Source: Diphasiastrum complanatum
Taxonomy: Eukaryota > Streptophyta > Lycopodiopsida > Lycopodiales > Lycopodiaceae
Length of the DNA: 64,000 bases
Assembly (NCBI GenBank): GCA_029204225.1
Contig: CM055095.1
Coordinates: 55,021,612-55,085,611, forward strand
Direction of reading: 5' to 3'
Under the pieces are notes generated by a model. That model was not told the origin of the DNA and did not search any database. It worked only from the letters and a program-made list of their open reading frames with translations. Shown piece by piece: positions 48,680 through 60,512 of this stretch (its first letter is position 1; each line of letters opens with the position of its first letter). A program made the translations under genes and the position numbers.

Positions 48680-50469
48680 CACAGGAGGTCAATCCAATTA
48701 TTGTTAGAAGAGCACCCCGATCTACCCAAATATAATAGATTAACAGATCCAATTAGATTTCTTCAGATCTATGCTGAATCCTGTGAGGTCTATGGTGAGA
48801 TTTATCCTCAAGATAAACTTAAGTTGTTTCCTATGGCCTTAATAGGCGCAGCACAAGATTGGCATTATAACCAAGATGAAACTGAGCGTACAGATTGGGA
48901 GGTTGTTAAACGAGCCCTTATCACACGGTTCAAACCGCGGAAGCTTATGGAAGATCCTTTCCTACTTTTAAGTAAAATTAAAATGGGAAAGAGGGAAATG
49001 GTTTGAGATTACATTGAAAGGGTGAAACGTCTTAGATCTGAATGCGAACTTGAGCTGATTAATGAAAATGCCATGATTATGTGATTTTTGTCAGGTCTAT
49101 CTAAACGGATCAGACGTGAGCTGAAACGCCATAATGAGTACACACTTTTGTAAATGCTATGGACGATGCAATTCGGGAGGAGGATGAAGATTCAGGTGAT
49201 GAGCCGAATGTCAGTATATTGCCTTATACAGCAGGGCAGACTACTACAACATCCACAACTATTGCATCATTGAATGCCAATGCTACTGCAGAAATGATGC
49301 TCAATGAGTTCGAGAAACTTGGGAAGACCCAACAGAAACAGATGGAAAAGTTGCAGTTGCAATTTGATGAGAAGATCGAAGCATTGGAAAATTTCCACGG
49401 AGAAGCGAACAAGGAACCTGAGAAATTTGCAAAGACTTTTTCTACCAGGGAAAATATATGGTGTTCTATTTGTACATGAAATCACACAGCGATCGAGTGT
49501 CCTCAATTGAAAAAATGAATGAAAATCAGTGTTTGCCATCTGTGTAATTCACCTGACCATGAGACTGTTTTTTGCAACTTCAACCTTCGGATAATTCAGC
49601 AACGGTATGTCCAGATGGGATATCGAGATCCATAGTATGGATGAAATCCAGCAGCAAGACTACGACAATCTACTTTTGGATACCCGGAACGTCTAGCTTT
49701 GCCTGCCCCACCAAAACACTCCGCTCCTCCTGCCAATTTGATGGAACCAGAACCTTACGGAAGTGTTGAGCAATGGAGCTATGATAATGATTAGGAAGGT
49801 GGATCTTCAGAACAATATGCCATTTATGCTGCCGCTCAACAACAAGCCTCGAGAAATTGGGCCAGAGCATCACTTGGATGCTTTGCATGTGGAGAAAATC
49901 ACAAAGTTGCAGAATGCCCAAATAAAGAAAAATTTGTACCATTCTGTCATGATTGTGGATATGGGCATTGCTATAAAGACTGTCCAGCAAGACCGAAGCC
50001 ACCACCAGCTACAGCACCTGTAAATTTGATAACAATCAAGCAAGAATTAGTAGCTCAGAATAAACCAAGTGCACCCTTGATGATGGTCACCAAGGCGCAA
50101 AAGTTAGCTCAAGAAGAACCAGTAGTGGATCCAGTACCTGCTGATTCTATACCATTACATCTGCAAGAAGAAGAGGAACTTGAAGCTGCTAAAGTAACAA
50201 CTGAAGTTCGGTCTTCACCATTGCAGCCTCCAAGAAATTTACGTATGAATATGAATGATCAATTACATCATCACGAAGAACCCTTCAAGATGACTGAACC
50301 GGAAGCACCGCATACAGAGTTACTCATGAATATTGTGTCTAGCAAGATCAATATTTCATTGGGAGAGTTCCTAAAGTTGGTGCCAAAAGCAAAAGAAGTC
50401 TTAGCGCAAAAGTTAGCTCAAGAAGAACCAAAAGTCCATCAGGAGCCATTTTTTTTGTGCTGGATTTGA
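48680..50469 (+). pseudogene. element C gag with zinc knuckles
   Basis: The capsid-like domain reads ALITRFKPRKLMEDPFLLLS (48668-49006), is interrupted by TGA near 49003 and 49081, and continues through IREEDEDSGDE. Zinc knuckles of C-x2-C-x3-H-x4-C type follow: a damaged one near 49460-49550, then CFACGENHKVAEC and CHDCGYGHCYKDC at about 49879-49974. A Gln/Glu-rich linker (50026-50469) leads toward protease. It aligns with A gag across the domain. Confidence 0.85.
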
Positions 50470-52920
50470 AGAATCTAACGATGTACTCCATGTTGGAGTC
50501 GCTTGGAAAAGTGAACAAAAGAATATCACTCTACCGATACAACATAGACAATTTTCTAAAGAAGCAGCCGTGATAGATGGCGGTTCAAGAGTTAACCTGA
50601 TTCTACAAAGCTATGTACAAAATGGGCCTTACAAAGATTAAGCCTGTTACTTTCGCTATTAAGCTAGCTGATCAAACGATAGTTTGTCCATGAGGAATGG
50701 TGGAAGATATACTTGTCAGGATTGCACGAGTTCTATTAGGATGTCCATGGTCACGAGTTCTATTAAGTATCAAGATTGCTTTGCATGGACTTATCAAGAT
50801 TTGAAGGGTATATCGGCATCAGTGATTGAACATACCATACCTTTAGTAGCTGATGCAGTACCAAGGGTTACAAAGTTCTATCGATGTAATCCTAATGTGG
50901 CAGATCTGATAAAGAAAGAACTTCAGAGATTGCTTGACGCCGATTTCATTTATGAGATCAAGCATACAGAATGGATTTCACCGATTGTGTGAATCTCAAA
51001 GCATTGAATAAAGTGACACGGAAGGATCACTTTCCGTTACCTTTTACTGAAAGCATTTTGGATCGCCTTGCTGGAGCGAAAGCTTATAGTTTCCTGGATG
51101 GATTTAGTGGTTACAACCAGGTTAAGATTGCACCTGTCGATCGCCACAAAACTGCTTTTGCAACAGAATGGGACACCTATGCTTACAAAGTAATGCCGTT
51201 TGGACTCTGTAATGCACCAAGTTCATTCCAAAGAGTAATGCAATTTGTCTTTAAAAATTATCTGCAGAAATTTCTTGAAATTTACTTGGACGACTTGGGA
51301 GTTCATAGTACAGATACAGACCACTTGGATCGATTGGAGAAAGTATTTGAAAGATGCCGCAAATATCAGATTTCTCTAAATCCAGAAAAATGCCAGATAT
51401 GGGTTTCGCATGGAGTTGTGCTTGGACATGTGATATCAAGACATGGTATTGCCACCGATTATTCTAAGATCAAAGTTATGTGGAATTGCCACCGCCAGCA
51501 ACAATTTGAGGAGTTTATGTGTTTATGGGTCATGCGAACTACTATCGAATTTTTATTATCTTCTTTGCGAATTTAGCACAAACTATATACAAACTAACTA
51601 TTATTTCTATTTGGACAATAGAGGCGTTAGAAGCCTCTGAAAAGTTAAAAAAAACATTATCTTCAGCACCAATACTGCGTTCTTCAGATTGGAAATTAGA
51701 GTTTCATGTTCATACGAATGTCTCAAAATACACCATTGGATCAGTTTTGACGCAGCCAGGTGACTATAAGAAGGATTATCCTATACAATTTGCAAGCAGA
51801 GTTACAGAAATAGAGAAGAATTATTCAATAACAGGATGTAAAGCGCTAGCCATGATTTTTTCTGTTTGAAAATTTCATCACTACCTCATGGAAACGCATT
51901 TTGCATTTATACGAATCATCAACCGTTACTTTACTTGGTAAATAAGATGTGTAATACTAGACGTATTGCAAGATGGTTATTATTTGACTTTCGAATTGTG
52001 GTCAGAAAGGGGAACAACATTATCTAGCCGATCACGTTTCGCGAATTGAATCCGCACCAGTTAATACTGAAGTGGATGATGAACTGCCAGATGCTGCATT
52101 GTTGTATGTTGAAGCGGTACCTGAGTGGGCAGCAGATATTGTTGAGTACCTGATGCTATAAAAGTATAGAAAAGACAATTGATTCATAAGGCTCAACCTT
52201 ACCAATTAATTACAGGGCAATTGTATCGTCGTGGATTAGATAATATTTTACGAAGATGTGTTTTATCGCATGAAGTACCAGATTTAATCATGTTTTCACA
52301 TGACGGCATGGGTGGAGGACACCTCTATACCGATATTACTGTTCGCAAACTTTTACAATCTGGATGTTGGTGGCCTACGCTTCATAAGGACACAAAAAAT
52401 TTTATTCAGACATGTGATGTCTGCCAGCGAGCATGACGGCCTACTCGATAGAATTATGAACCCTTACATCCGGTTTTATTGCAAGCACCGTTTGAAAAAT
52501 GGGGACTGGATTATGTTGGTCCTATTCATCCTGCTGCTCAAGGATCTCAGGCCCGATACATTATCATCGCAACTGATTATATGACCAAGTGGGTTGAAGC
52601 CAAAGCTGTCAAAGTGGCTGATGCGAAATCTACGGCCAAGTTTCTGTATGAAAATATTATAATCAGATTTGGATGTCTGATCAAAATTGTCAGTGATCGG
52701 GGTACACACTTTGTTAATCAAACAATAAAGTGTTTACTGGAAGATTTTTTTTGTTATACACAGATTACGTACTCCCTATTATCCCAGAGGAAATGGCCAA
52801 GCTGAATCTTCCAATAAGATTCTCTGCACCATTATGACAAAGACAGTTGAAGCGAGTCGATCTGATTGGGAACATAAACTGTATGCAGCATTATGGGCAT
52901 TCAGAACCACGCAGTAATTC
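50470..52920 (+). pseudogene. element C protease trace, RT, RNase H and integrase
   Basis: A protease-like AVIDGGSRVNLI (about 50565-50600) has D-G-G in place of D-S/T-G. RT begins near 50770 (CFAWTYQDLKGISASVIEHT), loses a few residues near 50990, and continues with YSFLDGFSGYNQ, MPFGLCNAPSSFQ and catalytic YLDD (about 51280). RNase H follows (FHVHTNVSKYTIGSVLTQPG), then integrase zinc site (CDVCQRA) and core (KWGLDYVGPIHP; VSDRGTHFVNQTI), ending near 52918 in EASRSDWEHKLYAALWAFRT. There are several stops and frame changes. No chromodomain follows. Confidence 0.88.
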
Positions 52921-53238
52921 TTGAGCACTTGGATGGAAAACGATTTGATACTCTGAATGACAACCGATTACGCAAGTTTTGACATCCTGCTCCGCCAATT
53001 CAGAGAGCCTAATCTCAATATATTTTTTAATTTTATTTGTTTTTCAGTTTTTTGTTTTTCAGTATTTAATTTGCTGATTTTTTTGGAAAAAGACACTTAC
53101 AAAGGAAAAAAAAAAAAAAAAAGACTGATGAGCAAAAGTCAGGAAGTCATCAGCATAAGAAAAATGAAGCATAGTATTTTTGATGGACAATGTCTTAGAA
53201 AATCACTGTTTTGGACAGATTTGGCCAATACAGTATCA

Positions 53239-53530
53239 GAAACCTTCGTTGAGCTCTCAGACTGTACATCCACCCTTGATTTATCTAAATTGAGGTGGGC
53301 GAAGGTTCTTGACAAGAGAAAATTCAATTTTTGAGTTAGACGAAGTGATATGCCATTTTGGGAACCTTTGCCGACCTGCTAGATGATCTTATAATGTCAA
53401 AATTAGGTTGTCCATAGGTTCAGATTATGAAAAAATGCATTTATGACAGTACCTGGGCGAAGGTTCATCCTTCACCAACCCTGAAAAACGTTCGCCTGAT
53501 AGGTTCAGATCCCTAGAAACCTTCGTCGAG
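53239..53530 (+). repeat. 14-bp motif array between pol and accessory frame of C
   Basis: Copies lie at 53239-53253, 53297-53308 (reverse), 53362-53374, 53455-53466 (reverse), 53489-53500 (partial) and 53516-53530. The position corresponds to the arrays of A (25181-25475) and B (42197-42421). Confidence 0.8.
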
Positions 53531-53773
53531 ATTTTTATAGCCTATTTTTACAGTACTGCACATGCCTGCAAATTTTTGTTCAGAACTGATCAGCCAAACT
53601 ACTATTCAATGTAATGGACCCACCAAATTCACCTATAAGTTGGCTGAATTCGATTCATTCCTCACTTGTGCTAGCGAAGCTCTTGTGAATTTTTCTTGCG
53701 ACCAAAGCCTTCCAAATTTCCTGCATTGCCTTCTAATACACTTTCATGCGTTTATAATTCCTTTCTGATCATC

Positions 53774-55524
53774 ATGTCTTCTACCGATACTTCTCAGTCT
53801 CCGCGCTATACTATCCATTGTGATGTCCCATCTGCAACGGACATCATGATTCTTCTTAGCACAAGCATGGTCACTCAGTGGATGACCCTTGCGGAGCCTC
53901 TACTCACTGCAATGGGTATTCATGAAAGAGCCTTTTTGGGTCGTATCAATATGGATTTCATCACTCTTGCCTTCAGTACGTGGAAGGAAGAGAAATCCAA
54001 ATTCTATATCACTTTCTAGGGAGCCACACACAAAGTGCGCATCACTGAGGCTGCACTTGCAGCTACAGGAATATCATCTGGTACGCAGGCTTCACCAAAT
54101 CACAAGCACGCCAAAAAGGCCATCAAGCCATTTATTTAGCTCACTAATGATCTACACTGGACTAATGATGGCTACAACAAGCTGATCGCTTGGAAACCTA
54201 CATCAGCTCCCTGCAAAACGCCCTGACAACCGCACATGATCAGGTAGATAAGATAGTGCAAGATGCCAAGCAACAGGTGCAGCTGCTGAAGGGGCAGTTA
54301 CAGATAGCCAAACAAGATCGCACACGGCTTCAAGGTGAATTGGATGCGACCACCCTTGAGCGTGATGCCTATCTGCAAACACAAATACCTGATCATCCGG
54401 TCACATCGACGGATATTGCGTATTTATTCAAGAAAGTGGAAACATACAAAGTGGCCCTTCAGACATTCCAAGGCCGCTTTGATAGGTTCAAAGGAGCAGC
54501 TTCAACCGAGTTGGCAAAGGCAAAAGAGACCATCACCGCCTATGAAAAAGCAGTCGCTCAAGTGTTGGAAGCCGGACCACAAATCCCCATCCCAGTCATG
54601 CCACAATTCTCCCCTCTGCGCCAAGAAGCTGTACCAATGGATACAGAGATTGATTCGAGCATGGACCAGGGGAGAGCTCCAGATCTAGCAGATCAACCGC
54701 CAACCATACCGGCAGTACAAACAAGTCCATCCTCATCAAGGACAAGACATCTATTCAAAAGGCCCATCAGCATTGAGGACCAGATCCAGACCTCCTTAAA
54801 GCAACATCCGCATGAGTTCTCGCGTGGTGGATGGGTTTTGAAATTTAAGACCTCCGAGATCGAGGCCGGCAAAGAATTGGATGAAATATCTGCACTGGGC
54901 GAGCAGCCGGCATGGAGAATCATGGTTTTTGAGAAAACTACAGAATCAATTAGGAGTTACGTCGTCAGCCCTCGCCAGTTGCGGGTAGATCCTTATTATC
55001 TGCCAATGCCGCGAAGACATAAATGGAAAGATTTGGGATTGGCTATGGACAAAATCACCATCCATACGCCCAATTGGCCAATCATTCATCAGCCTTACAA
55101 CTGGAACATTTCAGTGGACTTTCACCATGCCTTACAAGCATATCAGAGAGAGTATGTCCACTCTCCGGATCCAACGGTGCGACAATCGGCAATGTTTTCT
55201 AAAAATCTAACTCTGTTGGCGTCAGTGGCAACCAAATGGGACGATTGCCTTTCTACCCTGGCATTCGATCCAAATAAGCCGATGGCCTCAAAGCAAATCA
55301 AAGATCAGCTGCTGATTGCTCGACTGTATTTCCGCGCAGCTATGATGGGAGGCTCTTGGGAATCCCGCTTCACCTCATGGAAAAATTCCAAGTGGATTGC
55401 CGAAGCCCACCGTTGTTTCCTGCCACACAACTTGGATTTTAATATTGCACGCCTTGACTTTATGGAGAAGGTGCAGTATCATTTAATTAAGATTCGGCGC
55501 AAAGCCAATAAAAGTCTCCAATAA
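53774..55524 (+). pseudogene. element C accessory frame, C-terminal 444 codons open
   Basis: From ATG 53774 the N-terminal region (AFLGRINMDFITLAFSTWKE) aligns with B but meets TAG at 54017 (Gln in A and B) and 54137. The central helical and Ser/Thr-rich parts present in A and B are absent. From 54190 to 55524 the frame is open: coiled coil (residues about 1-125), Pro-rich linker, then the conserved C-terminal domain (PISIEDQIQ, VSPRQLRVDPYYLPMPRRHK, FDPNKPMASKQIKDQLLIAR, ending RRKANKSLQ). The persistence of a long open frame beside a broken pol is notable. The function is unknown. Distant resemblance to Athila env-like frames rests on position alone. Confidence 0.75.
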
Positions 55525-55560
55525 CTGCATATTGCAGGTGTCGTGGGACCGCTACCAGTT

Positions 55561-55574
55561 TTGTTGGGGGATAC
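55561..55574 (+). other. polypurine tract of element C
   Basis: TTGTTGGGGGATAC directly precedes the 3' LTR start. A similar TTGGGGGTAT occurs before the LTR body of B. Confidence 0.75.
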
Positions 55575-56334
55575 TGTTGGAGGGTTTGCGGATCCCAAAG
55601 CAATCCTAACCCTATTTAATAAGTGAGAGGGATTTGGCACCCTGCGTGTGTAAGTCCAACTCAATGATCACATAGTTATTTGATTGATTAGTTAAAAGTT
55701 AATGAAGGACTTTAGGCCTTTTTGCGGGACTTTTAATGTCGTAGGGCCTAAATGTCAAGTTAGTGAATAAATTTGGGTTTCCCTCCAATTTTGATGGTTC
55801 CCAAACTTTTTTAAATCTGAATAAAAAGAGAGGCGAGACTGGACCAATAGGATTCAGAGGCCAGGGTCCTTTTCTCTACTATGAAAAGAGATCAACTCGA
55901 GTTGTTCCTCATGTTCATTTTCTCATTTCAATAAAGCAGATTGGTTCTCTTTAGAAATGGATTGATGAATGTCCTTGCTCTTCCTCTCTTCTCCTCCATT
56001 TCTCATGCTTTCTTTGAACTTTGCTAATTGTTGGATCTGATCATTATTGGGATTGCTATTTCTTATGCTTTTTGTGAGAGAAAGAGAGAGAGAGAGAAGA
56101 GTAAGTTTCTATCATTGTTGTGGATTTAGGATTAATGGAAGTAGAGTTAATGGATGTAGTGTTAATGCTTAGTGTTAATGGATGTTAGTGTTAGATCCTC
56201 CATTCATGTTGAAATCTGAACTATACTATCGCTCTCATGGGAACGAACCTCCGCGTGACAACTAACTCCGTCTCTTTTATGCTAGATTGACTAGATCTTG
56301 GATTCAGGTTAGGCAAGGAAAGAAACCCACTACA
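55575..56334 (+). repeat. 3' LTR of element C
   Basis: It runs from TGTTGGAGGG to CCACTACA (760 bp). Its last 520 bp match the 5' LTR remnant at 46924-47422, with a few substitutions and an extra CT-rich insertion near 55985. Confidence 0.9.
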
Positions 56335-56990
56335 GGGCATAGTACTTGTAAAGCTTCCATCAGGAGAAGTCAAAGTCATTAAGAACGTCTCATATGTACC
56401 AGGACTTGCTAAAACTCTTCTTACAATAGGAGCTATCACTCAACAAAATATAAAAGTAGAATTTGATGCTACTTCTTGTCTTGTGTTGGATTTTAGTGAT
56501 AATATGAAGGTTGTGGCCAAAGGCACTTCTATCCCTAGTTAGCATGCTTATACAACAAAAGGAAGTGATATGGATAGGTTGTGGCATGAGAGGTAAAGTA
56601 TGAAGGTGTTGAACTAGCACCATATGGTGAAGGGTCTTTCAGTCATTAAGCCAAGCTCTTCAGTATGCGAGGCTTGTGCTATGGGAAAGCAGCAAAGACA
56701 AAAGTTTCCCAAGGAAAGCACCACCAGGGCAGCAGATATACTTGATTTGGTGCATTCAGATTTGTGGGGGCCAACCCAAACCAGGTCTGCAAGGGGGGCA
56801 TATTATTTTATGACCTTTACTGATGACTTCTCACACAAGATTTGGATTTATTTCTTGAAGCAAAAATCTGAAGCATTCAAGTACTTCTGCATTTCAAAGC
56901 TTTGGTAGAAGAGCATTCAGGAAATAAGATAAAGATGCTCAGGTCAGACGGGGGTGGAGAGTATATCCACACTAGATTTATTTCAAAATG
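56335..56990 (+). pseudogene. Ty1/copia fragment: pre-integrase and integrase start
   Basis: The sequence reads VSYVPGLAKTLLTIGAI (protease flank), the zinc-binding pre-integrase (SSVCEACAMGKQQRQKFPKE) and the integrase core start (LDLVHSDLWGPTQTRSARGA; DDFSHKIWIYFLKQKSEAF), and breaks off after SDGGGEYIHTRF. Stops and frame changes are present. It begins directly at the end of the LTR of element C, which suggests that C inserted into this older copia element. Confidence 0.85.
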
Positions 56991-57009
56991 CACACAAAAG
57001 TGTGCATTT
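56986..57009. repeat. perfect 10-bp inverted repeat at the copia break
   Basis: AAATGCACAC-AAAA-GTGTGCATTT forms a perfect hairpin at the point where copia homology ends. It may be the end of a small inserted element. Confidence 0.6.
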
Positions 57010-57980
57010 CAAGCACTTATTTAAAAAATCATATCTCATAAACTATGATAAATCACATCAAATCCTTTCACATGTCTATTATTCATATAAACATTTATCG
57101 ATTAAAAAATTTGAGACCTCCATTTTGAGTAACTTATATGTAAGATATGATGTGTCAAACACGTGGGGGTACTGATGAAACTTCGATATTTTCATATATG
57201 GGACTACATTGTTGTGAATTTTACATTCAATGTTTAGCCTGTCTACTCTTAAAAATCCTATATGATTATAGAAACATGCCTATTAAAAAAATTTGAATTT
57301 GTGAGATCTAGAGAGATAGATACGTGCATTTAAAGTTACCCTTTTAAGTGCTGATAAAAATCACCAAAATTGGAAATGTCATACATGAGTGTGTAATACC
57401 ATGATTTTGACAATATGTTTTTGGTTTGTCTACTTTAAAAAGTAATTTATGTCCATAGAAACGTGTCTCTCAAATTTTTTTCAATTTGGAGTTATGTAGA
57501 GATAGATATGTGCATCTAAAGCTACCTATGTCAAGTGCTGAAAAGTATTGTAAAATTATTGAAGGGTGCTAGAAATTTTTAGCTCTTTTGGAGGTGCTTT
57601 TTATAACCCTTTGTTTCGATGTATACTTTCAAAAATCCATTTAGAATGCTTCTATTTATAATTTGATTGGTTCAGATTCAAAGCAGTTGCAACTCATATG
57701 CTCATGTTTCTTTGACGAAGATCACCTCCCATGTTTCATTTCTTGTTATGGATGTTTTGTTAGCATATTGTACCAGTACTAGTCTACTGGGCGAAGAGTA
57801 TTGGGTGAAAAGGGGATAGATCGTAGAATGGAACATTGAAGTTTGAACTGGAACGATATTGAAATAGGTTGTACAACGTAGTAATTGGTTGGAAACATAT
57901 TGAAATCGGTTGTATAAGGTAGTATCAGGTCGTATTGCATATTTTGAGGAGAAAAAAAAAATGTAGAGGTTCAAATCGGC
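57010..57980. other. no gene recognised
   Basis: AT-rich sequence. Two loosely similar segments (GATAGATAYGTGCATYTAAAG near 57314 and 57500) indicate an old internal duplication. Confidence 0.45.
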
Positions 57981-57984
57981 CGAT

Positions 57985-58850
57985 TCGAACTTGTCTAGCC
58001 GATTCGAATCGGCCCTCAAAACATTGAATAAAAGGTATCTTTTTTGAGTAAGTCGTGGAGAGGGGCTTGTGGAGGTGGAGAGCCAGACTAAGAAACATAT
58101 GGATCTTGTGAACATCAATAGGAGTGCACCAAGCAAAAACAAATTTATTTTTACTAGGAGCAAGACAAACATGGCCATTGGTTACAAGAAAGGTTAGAAA
58201 CTCTTTTTCAATAGCAACAAACGAGCATTTGGACCATTTGGCATAGAGTTGTTGACCAACAAGGAAATGAAAGACAACGCTTAAATGAGAAATATGCTTG
58301 GACATAGTAATGTTGTCAACAAGGATGTCATCAAAATAGAGAAGTACATAGAGGCCAAGAAGGGAGCACATGATATTAATTATGACATTTTGAAAGATAG
58401 GTGGGTGATTAGTGACACCAAAGTTCGGACTTCATAAAAGTCAAGGTGAGTATGAAAAGTATTCTTATATTCATTTGTAGGATGCATAAAGGTCAAGGTG
58501 AGTACGAAAAATATTCTTATATTCATTTGTAGGATGCATACAAATATGATGGTATCCAAAACGGAGATGAATTTTGGAAATAATTTTGGCTTTACCAAGG
58601 TGGTAAAAAAAGTCATCTATATGAGGAATATGTATTGATTATGAATAGTAAGCTTATTTAGAGCACAATAATGAATAAAAGACACTTGAAACCATCTTTT
58701 GTGAACAAGTAGAGCGTTGGATTTCATCACACTCAAATGTAGACATTCAACAGGGAGTGCAAGGAGGGGAAGCACCATGGAGAAAGTCCATTTGCTAGTG
58801 ACGCCATGCAAAGGTGCCAGTGTGTTAGGCTCATAAAAACATGTTGAAAC
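57985..58850 (-). pseudogene. decayed Ty3/gypsy reverse transcriptase
   Basis: On the minus strand, fragments in different frames give ALNKLTIHNQYIF, SKIHLRFGYHHICMH, FGVTNHPPIFQ and YFDDILVDN, followed by HISHLSVVFHFLVGQQLYAK. These match successive RT motifs, including a YFDD catalytic site. Frameshifts separate them. A tandem duplication of about 50 bp (58438-58540) interrupts the palm region. Confidence 0.75.
58438..58540 (+). repeat. 50-bp tandem duplication inside the RT remnant
   Basis: The block GTCAAGGTGAGTAYGAAAA...TTGTAGGATGCATA is present twice in direct succession, with about three differences. Confidence 0.9.
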
Positions 58851-58992
58851 TGAGTAACAGTACGTAGATTTGAAGCATCTTGAACCACATGAACACATAT
58901 GATTGCCACCCCATTGAGCCTTTGGCAGGTTCCGCACGAAGTTTTCAAACACAAGCTACTAGTCCTACTGAGTGTTAATGCAACTCATCGGA

Positions 58993-59134
<142 letters not shown>

Positions 59135-59589
59135 GCAAGCCAAATTCATACCTCACAATATTTTTGGAATGAACCATGAAAGATTTTACCAGTAAATAAC
59201 AAACTAGAGTCTACGTGTGCTCTGCGGCCTACCTATAAGTATAAACTAATAAGATAGTACCGAGATGCCCAATATAATGGCCCAAGCAGGCGATGCTAAG
59301 TTTGTTTGTTTCTACTTGAAGATGGATCTGATAGGATGTATGCTCAAATAATCATGTAGGAAAATGCACTACGTTTCATCATATATTCAAGCTTTGTGAG
59401 GCTGCAATATTACAAAGATATGTATGTTGTGTGGACTACTCAGATTGGTGTGAAAATGGATAAGGCATTACTGACAGCCCAAGATAGTTGCGTAGGCATT
59501 GCTATGATTGTTACTTTGCTTATTGTTAAGCTTAATGAATTGCTGCGCTATTCTGATTTATTTATAGAGAGTTGATAGCACTTGCTTAT

Positions 59590-60090
59590 TCAACATGGTA
59601 GCTTTCTCCCTATGTTGCAGGTTTTGATGACTAGGTAGAGCAAAGGTTGATGATCAGTGTAGAATGCAAAATGAGTTGCCATAAGATAATGGCGAAACTT
59701 CTTGACTACAAATATCATTGCCAAGGCTTCTCGCTCAGTCATTGAATAGTTGATTTCAGCATCGTTGAGTTGGTGGCTGACGAAGCGAATAAGAAAGTCT
59801 TTCTTGTACTCGCTTGGCTGGGTCAAAATTGCTCCTATAGCATACTTTGATGCGTCGGTATGCACATGAAACTCGATTGTCCAATTGGGAGGCCGTAAGA
59901 TTGGTGCAGATATAAGTGCTTCCTTCAGCTTTTGGAAAACTTGTAGGGCTTCCTCCGTCCAATGTGGATCAATTGTCAACTTGTAGATAGGACGTGCCAA
60001 ATCTGCAAAGAATAGAATGAAGATTCGGTATTAATTGGCATGCCCCATAAACATAAACTCCACGAATCGTTCCAGGGGGTGGAACACATT
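59590..60090 (-). pseudogene. Athila/Tat-like RNase H fragment
   Basis: On the minus strand the frame reads ARPIYKLTIDPHWTEEALQV, FHVHTDASKYAIGAILTQP and FAFYTDHQPLLYLV, closely matching the RNase H of A and C. It extends a little upstream through the end of RT (PPPGTIR). It is cut at both ends, an isolated piece of a fourth element of the same clade. Confidence 0.85.
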
Positions 60091-60244
60091 TGAATCTGGC
60101 GGGCAGGCGTTACTAGTCTCTATGTTCTAAAAAGAAATGTGATTTCCGGGCAGCGTGAGCTGCCCGGTCACGCTCGAGCAGGGCAGTGTGAGGTGCCCAG
60201 GAATATTTTTTTAAATTGTTTTTTTAATGAATGAATATAGCGCG

Positions 60245-60458
<214 letters not shown>

Positions 60459-60512
60459 GCTGCTTTGGTGGGTGTGGACGAACGATCGATTTAGAGCAAG
60501 AGAGAGAGAATC

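Larger units (their letters stand above)
46924..56334 (+). mobile_element. Athila/Tat-like element C
   Basis: Order: 5'-truncated LTR, tRNA-Asp primer site, motif-bearing leader, gag, protease trace, RT, RNase H, integrase, second motif array, accessory frame, polypurine tract and full 3' LTR. Gag and pol align with A but the copy is clearly more diverged, a separate family. Stops and small deletions occur throughout gag and pol, while the last 444 codons of the accessory frame are open. Confidence 0.9.

Noticed and set aside
57702-58178. 158-codon minus-strand frame as an independent gene
   Set aside because: It overlaps the decayed gypsy RT in another frame and shows no domain of its own.
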